A stretch of 8,892 nucleotides of DNA. Source: SM23-28-2 sp964512285 (GTDB taxonomy: Bacteria; Chloroflexota; Dehalococcoidia; SM23-28-2). The stretch spans positions 1 through 8,892 of the forward strand of contig CAZEJO010000055.1 in the NCBI GenBank assembly GCA_964512285.1. The letters are read 5' to 3'. Made by a program: the position numbers and the translations under genes. Below the pieces are notes generated by a model that saw only the letters and a list, made by a program, of their open reading frames with translations, was not told the DNA's origin and did no database searches. Shown in pieces: positions 1-5,622 of this stretch. How positions within the stretch are numbered: the stretch's first letter is position 1; the number at the start of each line of letters is the position of its first letter.

Positions 1-816
1 CCCTTCATTGCCCAAGCTTGCGGAATCAGCAGCCCAGAAGAAATACCCAGCCAACCAACCTTCTCTCGATTCGGGGCCAAACTTGCCAAGAGACCTTTCA
101 GCTTGGCAGTCAAGGGCATCATGCGAACCCTGACAGAACGACTCTATGAAATGCTCCCCGACTTTGGGAAGTCGGTCGCTATAGACAGCACTCATGTCAA
201 GGGATGGTCTAATGGCAACAAGAAGGGCAAGCGAAGAACCAGCACTATCAGGAGGCAGAAGCCCAAAGTTGGCAAGGTTTCTGATCCCGATGCCGGATGG
301 GTAGTCAAGGCGAACACGGAGGGAAACGTGCAGTTTGTCTGGGGATACAAAGTTCACCTTCTGTGCGATACCCAATACGAGTTGCCGCTGGTAGTGGATA
401 CCAGCAAAGGCAATCTCCATGACGTGAAGAAGGCAACGCCCCTGCTGGCCCAGGCACGGTATGCACATAGGTTCAGTCCCAAGTACGTGATCTGCGATGC
501 CGGATACTCTAGTGACAGTCTCCGACACGTCATCAGGAGACAATACCGTGCCACGCCAGTCATCGACCCGAACCCCAGCCACAAGAAGGCCGTTGCCAGG
601 CAAGAGGACATCCCAGGCTGGCGGACGATCTACAACAGCCGGACAGCCATAGAGAGGCTGAATGGCCGCTTGAAGGCGTTCTACAAGCTCGACGCGGTGC
701 GAGTACGTGGAAAGGGCAAGATAAGGCTTCATGCTCTACTCTCGGTCATCATGCTCCAAGCTCGTGCCCTGGCGTTCCCCAATCAACTCCGCCGCTGCGT
801 GCGCGCCGTTGCGTAG
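1..816 (+). CDS. IS4-type DDE transposase, 5' end outside window
   Basis: The reading frame is open from base 1 to the TAG at 814-816 (271 visible residues), so the gene starts upstream of the window; the TTG at 103 is inside it and is not needed as a start. The piece shows the DDE transposase core. The first Asp is in AIDSTHV (visible residue 62), the second in VICDAGYSS (166) and the Glu in TAIERLNGRLK (218). The end matches the IS4 signature Y-(2)-R-(3)-E-(6)-K exactly (YNSR...E...K). Upstream, PTFSRFGAKLAKRP is the kind of N-terminal segment seen in these enzymes. The product would cut and join DNA at the ends of its own element. No frameshift or internal stop is present, so the visible part looks intact. 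The terminal inverted repeat could not be identified because the left end is missing. The family is certain enough; the exact IS group is not. Confidence 0.9.
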   Translation, partial: PFIAQACGISSPEEIPSQPTFSRFGAKLAKRPFSLAVKGIMRTLTERLYEMLPDFGKSVAIDSTHVKGWSNGNKKGKRRTSTIRRQKPKVGKVSDPDAGWVVKANTEGNVQFVWGYKVHLLCDTQYELPLVVDTSKGNLHDVKKATPLLAQARYAHRFSPKYVICDAGYSSDSLRHVIRRQYRATPVIDPNPSHKKAVARQEDIPGWRTIYNSRTAIERLNGRLKAFYKLDAVRVRGKGKIRLHALLSVIMLQARALAFPNQLRRCVRAVA

Positions 817-819
817 CGG

Positions 820-828
820 TGTTATACT
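820..828 (+). promoter_or_regulatory. Extended -10 promoter candidate for the 66-residue gene
   Basis: TGT followed directly by TATACT forms an extended -10 element (TGN-TATACT) 33 bp upstream of the ATG at 862. No good -35 hexamer lies 17 bp further up, as is usual for extended -10 promoters. The element is flanked by two copies of GCGTAGC (811-817 and 830-836). It lies just after the transposase stop, possibly still inside the IS end. Confidence 0.4.
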
Positions 829-861
829 AGCGTAGCCGAACCTGCTGATAAGGAGGAATAC

Positions 862-1062
862 ATGGCCAAGCCCAGGAAGTACCGCAAGTATGTCGTCAAG
901 GTTGGCCGCAAGACAGTGCATGGCGGTATTACCTCAAGACCTCTAGAAGAACGCGAGACCGAACACAAACAGAAATGGCCAACTGCCCGCATCGACCAAG
1001 TGGGACGCGCAACAACCGAAGACGCCGCCCGCGAGTGGGAGAAGAAACAGGGTTACACTTAG
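862..1062 (+). CDS. GIY-YIG-like mini-protein (66 aa)
   Basis: An ATG start is supported by a strong ribosome binding site (AAGGAGG at 850-856, 5 nt spacing). Residues 10-37 resemble the core of a GIY-YIG domain. YVVKVGRKTVH stands at the GIY strand and HGGITSRPLEERETEH fits the 'YIGxTxxLxxRxxxH' helix region, with the conserved Arg and His-type positions in place. A C-terminal segment, ARATTED-like and then EWEKK, is short. The usual catalytic Glu and the C-terminal half of the nuclease fold are missing or degenerate, and the protein is far shorter than UvrC- or SLX1-type nucleases. It may therefore be a fold relic that binds DNA, or it may have another use. It sits directly after a transposase and converges on a second small gene. 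The gene is likely real because of the ribosome binding site; its function is a weak inference. Confidence 0.7.
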   Translation: MAKPRKYRKYVVKVGRKTVHGGITSRPLEERETEHKQKWPTARIDQVGRATTEDAAREWEKKQGYT

Positions 1063-1247
1063 TCATCACGCATAGGGCACGACGTGCCATCAAACTCCCC
1101 TGTCTCCTTCACGAAGTAGTAGACCCGCTCGCCCACATGAATACTTGAATACTGAGGCGACACCCTTACCTCTATCCGCTGCCGAGTCAGTTTGTCCTCG
1201 AAAACGAAGGGCTTGATTACGGCCACCTCATCCTTCACGTCAGCCAT
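1059..1247 (-). CDS. Small unknown protein (62 aa)
   Basis: I do not recognise this protein. The start is set at the ATG at 1245-1247 (protein beginning MADVKDEVAV), because an AAGGAGG sequence ends 9 nt upstream of it. An in-frame ATG six bases before that start (coding MHT) lies directly against the ribosome binding site and is too close to be used. Seen features are an acidic N terminus, a predicted-looking run of beta strands (IKPFVFEDK, RIEVRVSPQYSSIHV, RVYYFVKE) and a single Cys near the acidic C terminus. That would suit a small all-beta domain, but no family is claimed. Its TAA stop overlaps the TAG of the convergent 66-residue gene by 4 bp (bases TTAG), so the two transcripts must run into each other. 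Confidence 0.6.
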   Translation of the reverse strand: MADVKDEVAVIKPFVFEDKLTRQRIEVRVSPQYSSIHVGERVYYFVKETGEFDGTSCPMRDD

Positions 1248-1413
1248 GGTATGCATCCTCCTTCCTGAATTATGAATAAGGCTCAATACAATCTGTAGGA
1301 GGCAACCTTCACACCATTGTACCCGCCGAATTTGTTAACATAACCGCCAAAACCGCGTCTTTCTACTGGTAGGAGTATGATTACCGCCAACGCACCGGTG
1401 GGGGTGAGCGAAG

Positions 1414-1860
1414 GTGGACCAACGCAAGAACCAGAGCACGGAGCCTGTCCAAGAAAAGAACGACCTGACCGCTCAGGTGCTAGACTGGGCTCGGGATAGA
1501 ACAGAGGCCCTCGAAGGATTCGGCGAGGCAAGCGATTTGGAACCTTCCCAAGAAACGCCCCAAGAAACGCCCCAAGAAAGGCCTAAAGAAACCCCCAAGG
1601 AACCGCCTCAAGAATCGAAAACGGAGACGTCGTCAAGAGTAGTAGTCGTTGCTCTTCACGAAGCTACAGACAACTGCGGCGAAGCCCACCTGTTCGAGGA
1701 CTTTCAGGCCGCCGGACACTTCGTCGAAACTCTGGTAGAAGACGGCCTTGATCAGCAACGTCTCAGCGTCTTCAACTGCACTCAGCTAAACGTTCACCTG
1801 ACCTACCGCGCGGTAGTCCACCTGAAAACGACCGAGGAGCAAGAAGCGTCAAACGGCTAG
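1414..1860 (+). CDS. Unknown protein, paralogue 1 with PxE-repeat linker (148 aa)
   Basis: The GTG start at 1414 has a G-rich stretch (GGGGGTGAG) about 5-12 nt upstream. Three parts are visible. An N-terminal segment contains WARDR at residues 25-29. A hydrophilic linker (about 45-68) is made of six four-residue units of the type PQET/PKEP. A C-terminal domain (about 75-137) runs beta strand VVVVAL, helix around FVETLVEDGL, strand LSVFN, then VHLTYRAVVHL. The C-terminal domain aligns without gaps to residues 54-116 of the next gene (21 of 63 identical by my count). The WAR motif stands at the same distance from the start in both, which supports both start choices. No signal peptide or membrane segment is seen. 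The function is unknown; similar 'LVEDGL...LSVF' proteins occur in Chloroflexota as far as I recall, but I cannot name a family. Confidence 0.75.
   Translation: MDQRKNQSTEPVQEKNDLTAQVLDWARDRTEALEGFGEASDLEPSQETPQETPQERPKETPKEPPQESKTETSSRVVVVALHEATDNCGEAHLFEDFQAAGHFVETLVEDGLDQQRLSVFNCTQLNVHLTYRAVVHLKTTEEQEASNG
1546..1617 (+). repeat. Six 12-nt in-frame tandem repeats in paralogue 1
   Basis: Six consecutive 12-nt units close to CCCCAAGAAACG encode SQET, PQET, PQER, PKET, PKEP and PQES. The first three are nearly identical in DNA and the later ones have drifted. The unit keeps the reading frame, so copy number can vary without breaking the protein. The linker is expected to be flexible and strongly charged. 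The paralogue downstream has no such repeats in the corresponding position. Confidence 0.85.
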
Positions 1861-1898
1861 ACGAACCCGTCGGCACCGCAGGCAAGGACAGCGATTGC

Positions 1899-1919
1899 CG
1901 GCCTACAGGCCGTAGTTTA
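1899..1919 (+). terminator. Weak hairpin between the two paralogues
   Basis: CGGCC (1899-1903) and GGCCG (1908-1912) form a 5-bp stem with a TACA loop, followed by TAGTTTA. The T tract is short, so this may only weaken read-through between the paralogues or be incidental. Confidence 0.25.
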
Positions 1920-1967
1920 ACGCAGGGGAGGGGACTCGCTTCGCTGGCGGCTGAAGAGTGAAGGGGG

Positions 1968-2348
1968 ATGGACGTGGGCGGAAACCACAGCTCTGAGGGT
2001 GGCTTGGAGGAGCTACATTCCACGGCGCGGCTGCCGGAGTGGGCCCGCGAGCGAGCGGATGGTCAATGGTACGAGCCAGCGCCGACCAAACGCTCTTCCC
2101 GCCAAGCGAAGCCCGAGGCGCACACCAAGCTGATCCTCATCGTCCCTGACGAAGGCAAGGACGACTGGGCGAAAGCACGCCTCTTCGACAACTCAGGGCA
2201 AGCCACGGCACTGGTGGAATCGCTAGTGCAGGATGGCCTTGCCCCTGAGCAGCTGAGTATATTCAGGGCCACCCAGATGGTCGTGGAGGTAATCCACCAA
2301 CCCCGGGTTGAGCTCACGAGTCAGAAGCAAGGCGAAGCGCGAGAATAG
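1968..2348 (+). CDS. Unknown protein, paralogue 2 (126 aa)
   Basis: This is a tandem paralogue of the gene at 1414. It has WARER at residues 25-29, a shorter basic linker (around 38-52, KRSSRQAKPEAH) and a C-terminal domain (54-116) with the same strand/helix order (KLILIVPDE, ALVESLVQDGL, LSIFRATQ, VVEVIHQPRVEL). Identities cluster in LVxDGLxxxxLSxF and the ATQ/CTQ segment. The start is uncertain: the ATG at 1968 directly abuts the AAGGGGG at 1961-1967, whereas an in-frame GTG at 1974 would have a 6-nt spacing. I kept the ATG because the WAR motif then sits at the same position as in paralogue 1. No signal peptide or membrane helix is present. The 107-bp gap to paralogue 1 suggests co-transcription, unless the small hairpin there terminates. 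Function is unknown. Confidence 0.75.
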   Translation: MDVGGNHSSEGGLEELHSTARLPEWARERADGQWYEPAPTKRSSRQAKPEAHTKLILIVPDEGKDDWAKARLFDNSGQATALVESLVQDGLAPEQLSIFRATQMVVEVIHQPRVELTSQKQGEARE

Positions 2349-2399
2349 CAGAGGCCGCATGAGGCGACAGCGGTCAAGAGCAATCGCGCCTTTAACGAA

Positions 2400-2430
2400 C
2401 GCCCCCTCTCTCCGCCGGAGGGAAGGGGCG
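2400..2430. terminator. Long hairpin in the convergent gap
   Basis: CGCCCC (2400-2405) pairs with GGGGCG (2425-2430) and CTCTCC (2408-2413) pairs with GGAGGG (2417-2422, one G-T pair), around a GCC loop with one small internal mismatch. It lies between two converging genes, the second paralogue (+) and the FKBP gene (-), where a shared terminator is expected. Neither side has a strong T tract. The minus-strand side continues with TTCGTTAAA, so it fits the FKBP gene slightly better. A second small hairpin (GCCC-TTC-GGGC, 2435-2445) follows. Confidence 0.45.
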
Positions 2431-2471
2431 CGCTGCCCTTCGGGCGTTACCGTGTCCGGTTGGCGGAGGCT

Positions 2472-2981
2472 CTACTTGATGGCGAGCAGCTCCACGTCGA
2501 AGATGATCTGGGTGTTGGCGGGGATGACCCCCGGGTAACCGGTCTCACCGTAGCCCAGCTCCGGCGGAATGATGAGCCGCCGCTTGCCGCCCACGTTCAT
2601 CGAGGCGACGCCTTCGTCCCAACCATCGATGACCTGGCCTGTGCCGATCGTGAAGCTGAACGGCTCGCCCCGATCGATCGAGCTGTCGAACTTCGTTCCA
2701 TCGGTCAGCCAGCCAGTGTAATGGACCTCCACCGTCTGGCCAGACTGAGGCGCATCGCCCGTGCCCACCTCGATGTCGATGAACTGAAGCCCGCTCTCGG
2801 TGACCGTGGGCTCGCCAGAAACCTCCGGAGGGCCGTCCTCAACCGGCGTCGCTGGCGTCTCCGCTGGCGTGGCCGCCGGCGTCTCCGCAGGACCGGCTTC
2901 CTCGCCATCGCCGCAGGCGACCAGTGGCACCGTCAGGCCGATGCCAAGAAGAAGGACCATGCCCAAGCTCATTACCTTCAT
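2472..2981 (-). CDS. FKBP-type peptidyl-prolyl isomerase lipoprotein
   Basis: This enzyme speeds cis-trans isomerisation of X-Pro bonds in exported proteins. The start is the ATG at 2979-2981 (protein beginning MKVMSLGM), which has GGAGG 7 nt upstream; a longer frame from 3014 would put a polar segment before the signal peptide and lacks a binding site. Residues 1-22 form a lipoprotein signal peptide ending LVAC, with Cys23 as the lipidation site, followed by an acidic/Pro-Thr linker of ET-PA repeats (about 30-50). The FKBP domain covers about 65-169 and carries all the known active-site positions: Tyr88 (VHYTG), Phe98-Asp99 (KFDSS), Phe108, Val117-Ile118, Trp121 (VIDGWDEG), Tyr144 (GYG) and Phe161 (IFDVELL). 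The product is therefore probably active and anchored outside the membrane. It lies downstream of ssrA, which ends in its own terminator, so it should have its own promoter. Confidence 0.93.
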   Translation of the reverse strand: MKVMSLGMVLLLGIGLTVPLVACGDGEEAGPAETPAATPAETPATPVEDGPPEVSGEPTVTESGLQFIDIEVGTGDAPQSGQTVEVHYTGWLTDGTKFDSSIDRGEPFSFTIGTGQVIDGWDEGVASMNVGGKRRLIIPPELGYGETGYPGVIPANTQIIFDVELLAIK

Positions 2982-3029
2982 TACGCTGCCTCCATATTCG
3001 GTATCCGCATTCAACTTATGGTGCTCCCC

Positions 3030-3058
3030 ATCCTACCCGCAGATACGGCGGCGCGCAA
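3030..3058 (-). promoter_or_regulatory. Possible promoter of the FKBP gene
   Basis: On the minus strand TTGCGC (3058-3053) and TAGGAT (3035-3030) are separated by 17 bp. Each matches its consensus in only 3-4 of 6 positions, so this is a weak candidate. It lies about 50 bp upstream of the FKBP start and downstream of the ssrA terminator. Confidence 0.22.
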
Positions 3059-3120
3059 GGCGATGGGGAGAGACGTGCGGCCCGCTCCGTCCTCTGCCGT
3101 GAGCGGGGAGATCAGCTCTG

Positions 3121-3152
3121 AGGGAAACACAACGGGAGCCCGAAGGCTCCCG
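3121..3152 (-). terminator. Rho-independent terminator of ssrA
   Basis: On the minus strand, CGGGAGCC (3152-3145) and GGCTCCCG (3140-3133) form a perfect 8-bp stem closed by a TTCG tetraloop with the stabilising C-G closing pair. The T-rich run TTGTGTTT follows. It begins 13 nt after the CCA end of the tmRNA, which fits the end of the ssrA transcript before 3' trimming. Confidence 0.85.
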
Positions 3153-3165
3153 ATCATATGCAAGC

Positions 3166-3520
3166 TGGTGGAGACGGGGGAGAATTGAACTCCCCGTCCA
3201 GAAGAAGGCCACCCTGGATATCCTACAGGCTTAGTCGGCGTTTTGTTCTCGCCCGCCGTACCTCCACCGACGGAGTGTCGCCGGGCCAGCCGATGTCTCT
3301 TTGACAGCCCTTATCGGCGTCGGAACTGCCGCACCTCGACATTACGGCGCCGATCCCCAACCCATCGAGGAGAGGTCAGAGTCAACGTGGCTCGCCTAGA
3401 TTAGGCGGCCAGTGCGAATTCAGGTTCGCCAGTTACTTTTCGCCACCTGTTTTACGAGGGCGATGGCTACCTCGGCCTGCAATCCAGATTCAACCTTCCC
3501 TGTCGAACCCTTTCGTCCCC
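3166..3520 (-). ncRNA. ssrA: Transfer-messenger RNA (tmRNA)
   Basis: This one-piece tmRNA of about 355 nt rescues ribosomes stalled on broken mRNA, acting first as an alanyl-tRNA and then as an mRNA for a degradation tag. The 5' end reads GGGGACG and the 3' end CGTCTCC-ACCA; these pair as a 7-bp acceptor stem with one G-U pair. Just inside the 5' end is GGGTTCGACAGGG, close to the universal tmRNA 5' block, and just before the acceptor lies a T-arm with loop TTCAATT. The CCA is encoded. The T-arm stem can be drawn as 6 bp (GGGGAG/CTCCCC) rather than the usual 5, a small oddity. The gene follows smpB, its protein partner, on the same strand and has its own -10 element and terminator. I could not fold the pseudoknot region by hand. 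Confidence 0.95.
3401..3430 (-). other. tmRNA tag reading frame, peptide GEPEFALAA
   Basis: Nine sense codons (GGC GAA CCT GAA TTC GCA CTG GCC GCC) followed by TAA encode GEPEFALAA. The C-terminal LAA is the classical recognition end for ClpXP-type proteases. The segment just upstream (AAAAGTAACT) sits where the resume-codon determinants are expected. The resume codon is taken as GGC by analogy with the Dehalococcoides tag, which I remember as GERELVLAG. A longer tag in the same frame (from further upstream codons such as GTA or ACT) cannot be excluded. The stop and the last residues are firm; the first residue is an inference. Confidence 0.8.
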
Positions 3521-3544
3521 ACAGGGTTCTGGCGAATCTACCTT

Positions 3545-3553
3545 ATTATACCA
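3545..3553 (-). promoter_or_regulatory. Extended -10 promoter of ssrA
   Basis: On the minus strand TGG-TATAAT gives a perfect -10 hexamer with an upstream TGN extension. It lies 24 bp ahead of the mature tmRNA 5' end and 17 bp past the smpB stop. Transcription would begin near 3538, leaving a short 5' leader for RNase P to remove, as is known for tmRNAs. No clear -35 element is present. Confidence 0.7.
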
Positions 3554-3569
3554 CAGGCATTGCTAATCC

Positions 3570-4022
3570 CTATCCGCGATGCCGCAGAGCTCGTCGCATC
3601 TCGCGCTCTGCCTCCCGCCGGGCGATCGTCTGTCGGCGGTCGTAGCTGCGGCGGCCACGGGCCAGGGCCAGTTCCACCTTGGCTCGCCCACTCTTGAGGT
3701 AGAGGCGCAGGGGCACAAGCGTCAGGCCTTTCTCCTCCACCTCACGCCCCAGCTCAACGATCTGCTTTCGGTGGAGCAGAAGCTTGCGGCGTCTGCCGAG
3801 CTCGTGGTTGAAGCGGCCGGCAGCAGCGTACGGCCCTATGTGCGCACCCACCAGCCACATCTCGCCTCGCTCCGGGCGGGCGTAGGCATCCCGCAGGTTC
3901 ACGCGTCCATCGCGGATGGCCTTGATCTCGGTGCCCACAAGAACGATCCCAGCCTCCACCTTCTCCAGGATGTGGTAGTCGTGCTGGGCCTTGCGGTTGA
4001 CAGTTATCGTCTTTTCGGCCAC
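3570..4022 (-). CDS. smpB: SsrA-binding protein SmpB
   Basis: SmpB binds the tRNA-like part of tmRNA and places it in the ribosomal A site. The 150-residue length is normal. The OB-fold body is seen from ITVNRKAQHDYHILEKVEAGIVLVGTEIKAIRDG, typed here only as landmarks: the N-R-[KR]-A-x-H-[DE]-Y start at residues 9-16 and the GTE-IKA-[IL]R segment at about 30-37. RVNLRDAYARPERGEMWL and YLKSGRAKVELALARGRRSYDRRQ are the other family blocks. The C-terminal tail is strongly basic (RREAEREMRRALRHRG), as needed to follow the mRNA channel. The start is GTG at 4022 with GGTGAG about 6 nt upstream. It lies 19 bp after the ctpA stop, so the two are probably co-transcribed, and ssrA follows directly with its own promoter. 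Confidence 0.96.
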   Translation of the reverse strand: MAEKTITVNRKAQHDYHILEKVEAGIVLVGTEIKAIRDGRVNLRDAYARPERGEMWLVGAHIGPYAAAGRFNHELGRRRKLLLHRKQIVELGREVEEKGLTLVPLRLYLKSGRAKVELALARGRRSYDRRQTIARREAEREMRRALRHRG

Positions 4023-4041
4023 GGCTCACTCACCGCCGCCC

Positions 4042-5298
4042 TCAGGGGACCGCCGCCTGGATGGCCTCCCTCAGATAGTCGATGGCCTCGAAAAGCTGAA
4101 CGTCCCGGCCCAGCTCGATGTCCTCGTCAGTGGGCACCACCTCGATGTCCGGTTGCAGACCGATCGCCTCGATCTGCTCCCCGTTCGGAGTGAGCCAGCG
4201 GGCGATCGTGATGTAGAGCGCGCCGCCGTCAGACAGCTCGCGCAGGTGGTTCACCGATCCCTTGCCGAATGTGGTGCTGCCGATGAGAACAGCGCGGTCG
4301 TTGTCCCGCACAGCCGCCGCCAGCACCTCGGCGCCGCTGGCGCTGCCACTGCCGACCAGCAGCACCAGGGGGATCTCCTCGCCCACGTCGCCGCCGCCCG
4401 CCTTCTCGACGGTCTCGTTGCCATCCCTGTCCACCTGGGTGAGGATGACGCCGCTGTCCAGGAAGAGGTCGGCTATCTCCACTGTGGCGCTCAGGCCCCC
4501 GCCGGGATTGCGCCGCAGGTCGAGAATAAGCCCCTTGTAGCCCTTATCCTCGATCTCCTGCAGCATATCCTCTAGGTCGCCAACAGCCTCATCGGTCATC
4601 TGTTGCAACTCGACATAAGCTATGTCATTGACGAGGTTATCATCGGCATCCTCAACCTCATGGCTGAAGACGGTAGGGACGGTGATGACGCCGCGAGTGA
4701 TGGTGATGTCCTCGCTCCCACCGTTCTCGTGAAGCACGCCCAGGGTCACCTCGGTGCCCTGAGGCCCGCGAATAGCGCGAACCGCCTCGCCCACTGTCCA
4801 GCCGACGGTGGATTCGCCGTCTACCGTCAGGATGACATCGCCAGCGCGGATGCCTGCCTTATCGGCGGGCGAATCGCGGAAGGGCGCAACGATGACTATT
4901 TCGCCGCTGATCGGGTCCTCCTCCACGCGAGCGCCGATCCCCTCGAACTGCCCGGTGACGATATCGATGCCCAGAGCGTAGGTCTCGGGATCGATGTATA
5001 TTGTGTGCGGGTCGTCTAGAGCGGACAGCGCCCCATCTATCGCCCCCTGGCGCAAGATCTCCGGATCCACGCTATCCTGCTCGACGAAGTCTTCACCAAT
5101 GATGCCGTAGATCTCGTCCAGAATGTCGAAGTCCGCCTCGTCCTGCCCAGGAGACGCAGAGCCGCCGCTGTCTTCGCCACCACCGCCGATGGCAAAGCCG
5201 ACCACGCCCGACATGACCGACAGGAGCACCACCAGCAGGACAAACATCGTCCAGCGCAGAACGGTCAGGATCAGCCACTCACTTCTTCCACTCGTCAT
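4042..5298 (-). CDS. ctpA: S41 C-terminal processing peptidase (carboxyl-terminal protease)
   Basis: This is a membrane-anchored serine protease that cuts exported proteins near their C termini. Residues about 9-38 form one N-terminal membrane anchor (LTVLRWTMFVLLVVLL...), followed by a Gly/Ser-rich acidic linker. A helical region (about 55-110) leads into a PDZ domain (about 112-200, with the GIGARV and AGIRAGDVILTVDG elements). The S41 domain covers about 205-400, with LRRNPGG at 261-267. The catalytic Ser is in SGSASGAE (Ser321 by alignment to the SASASE motif) and the general-base Lys in TFGKGSVN (Lys346). Their 25-residue separation is the same as in Bacillus CtpB. The start ATG at 5298 has AAAGGGA 9 nt upstream. 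The family length (about 400-450) fits. It heads a minus-strand block with smpB and is probably transcribed from the divergent region. Confidence 0.94.
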   Translation of the reverse strand: MTSGRSEWLILTVLRWTMFVLLVVLLSVMSGVVGFAIGGGGEDSGGSASPGQDEADFDILDEIYGIIGEDFVEQDSVDPEILRQGAIDGALSALDDPHTIYIDPETYALGIDIVTGQFEGIGARVEEDPISGEIVIVAPFRDSPADKAGIRAGDVILTVDGESTVGWTVGEAVRAIRGPQGTEVTLGVLHENGGSEDITITRGVITVPTVFSHEVEDADDNLVNDIAYVELQQMTDEAVGDLEDMLQEIEDKGYKGLILDLRRNPGGGLSATVEIADLFLDSGVILTQVDRDGNETVEKAGGGDVGEEIPLVLLVGSGSASGAEVLAAAVRDNDRAVLIGSTTFGKGSVNHLRELSDGGALYITIARWLTPNGEQIEAIGLQPDIEVVPTDEDIELGRDVQLFEAIDYLREAIQAAVP

Positions 5299-5430
5299 CG
5301 GCCACCATCCCTTTGCTACATGATTCTTCAGGGACTAGCCAGGGTTAACCGTTACCGCAGGTATGGGATATTTCGCGACTCCTCTTGCCTGGCCCCATCC
5401 ACCCAGAAATTCCCACCTCGATCCGTCCTC

Positions 5431-5459
5431 AGTGTAACATTGGCCCAACGGCCCTGCAA
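5431..5459 (-). promoter_or_regulatory. Promoter candidate for ctpA-smpB
   Basis: On the minus strand TTGCAG (5459-5454) and TACACT (5436-5431) are exactly 17 bp apart. Transcription would start near 5424, giving a leader of about 125 nt before ctpA. The perfect TATAAT at 5524-5519 is an alternative with poorer spacing. Confidence 0.38.
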
Positions 5460-5570
5460 TTTGAGCGCCTATATTGCACCTTATGTCGAACGCCTCTGCC
5501 GTCTGGCTCTACGTAACAATTATAGTGCGATCATACGCCTCCGAACGCTCGCCCTTCCCCTGCTGCCTTG

Positions 5571-5599
5571 TTGTGCCAGTTTCTCGCCCCGGCTATTAT
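5571..5599 (+). promoter_or_regulatory. Promoter candidate for the PTPS gene
   Basis: TTGTGC (5571-5576), a 17-bp spacer and TATTAT (5594-5599) lie just ahead of the gene. Transcription would start near 5606, so the leader is only about 17 nt. The -10 is good and the -35 matches only TTG. Confidence 0.4.
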
Positions 5600-5622
5600 G
5601 GCCTCACTGACAGGCGATCACC

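Larger units (their letters stand above)
5299..5622. other. Divergent intergenic region (324 bp)
   Basis: No gene is credible here. Open frames in this stretch have no ribosome binding site and unremarkable composition. It holds the promoter candidates for ctpA-smpB (minus) and the PTPS gene (plus). It also contains an 8-bp palindrome GGTTAACC (5343-5350) within the ctpA leader and an isolated minus-strand TATAAT (5524-5519) whose best -35 (TTCGGA) is only 15 bp away. The region is more AT-rich than the genes on either side. Confidence 0.7.

Noticed and set aside
1377..1499. 40-codon frame beginning at an ATG after AGGAG, ahead of paralogue 1
   Set aside because: The spacing to AGGAG is 1 nt, the frame overlaps the paralogue in another phase, and its sequence is featureless. 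The paralogue start is backed by the shared distance to the WAR motif.
1546..1617. CRISPR-like array
   Set aside because: The units are contiguous 12-mers with no spacers and lie in frame inside a gene.
2460..3188. Long plus-strand open frame (242 codons) across the FKBP gene and beyond
   Set aside because: It is the reverse strand of the FKBP gene, which has complete active-site residues, a lipoprotein signal and a ribosome binding site. The frame also runs into ssrA's 3' end.
3412..3645. Plus-strand open frame of 77 codons over the start of ssrA
   Set aside because: It lies on the reverse of the tmRNA 5' half and of its promoter, and has no ribosome binding site.
3579..5019. Plus-strand open frames of 138-204 codons opposite smpB and ctpA
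   Set aside because: They are antisense shadows of two clear protein families in GC-rich DNA; their translations have no domain-like pattern.
5320..5610. Plus-strand frame of 96 codons in the divergent gap
   Set aside because: No ribosome binding site, no domain-like pattern, and it covers the promoter candidates for both flanking genes.
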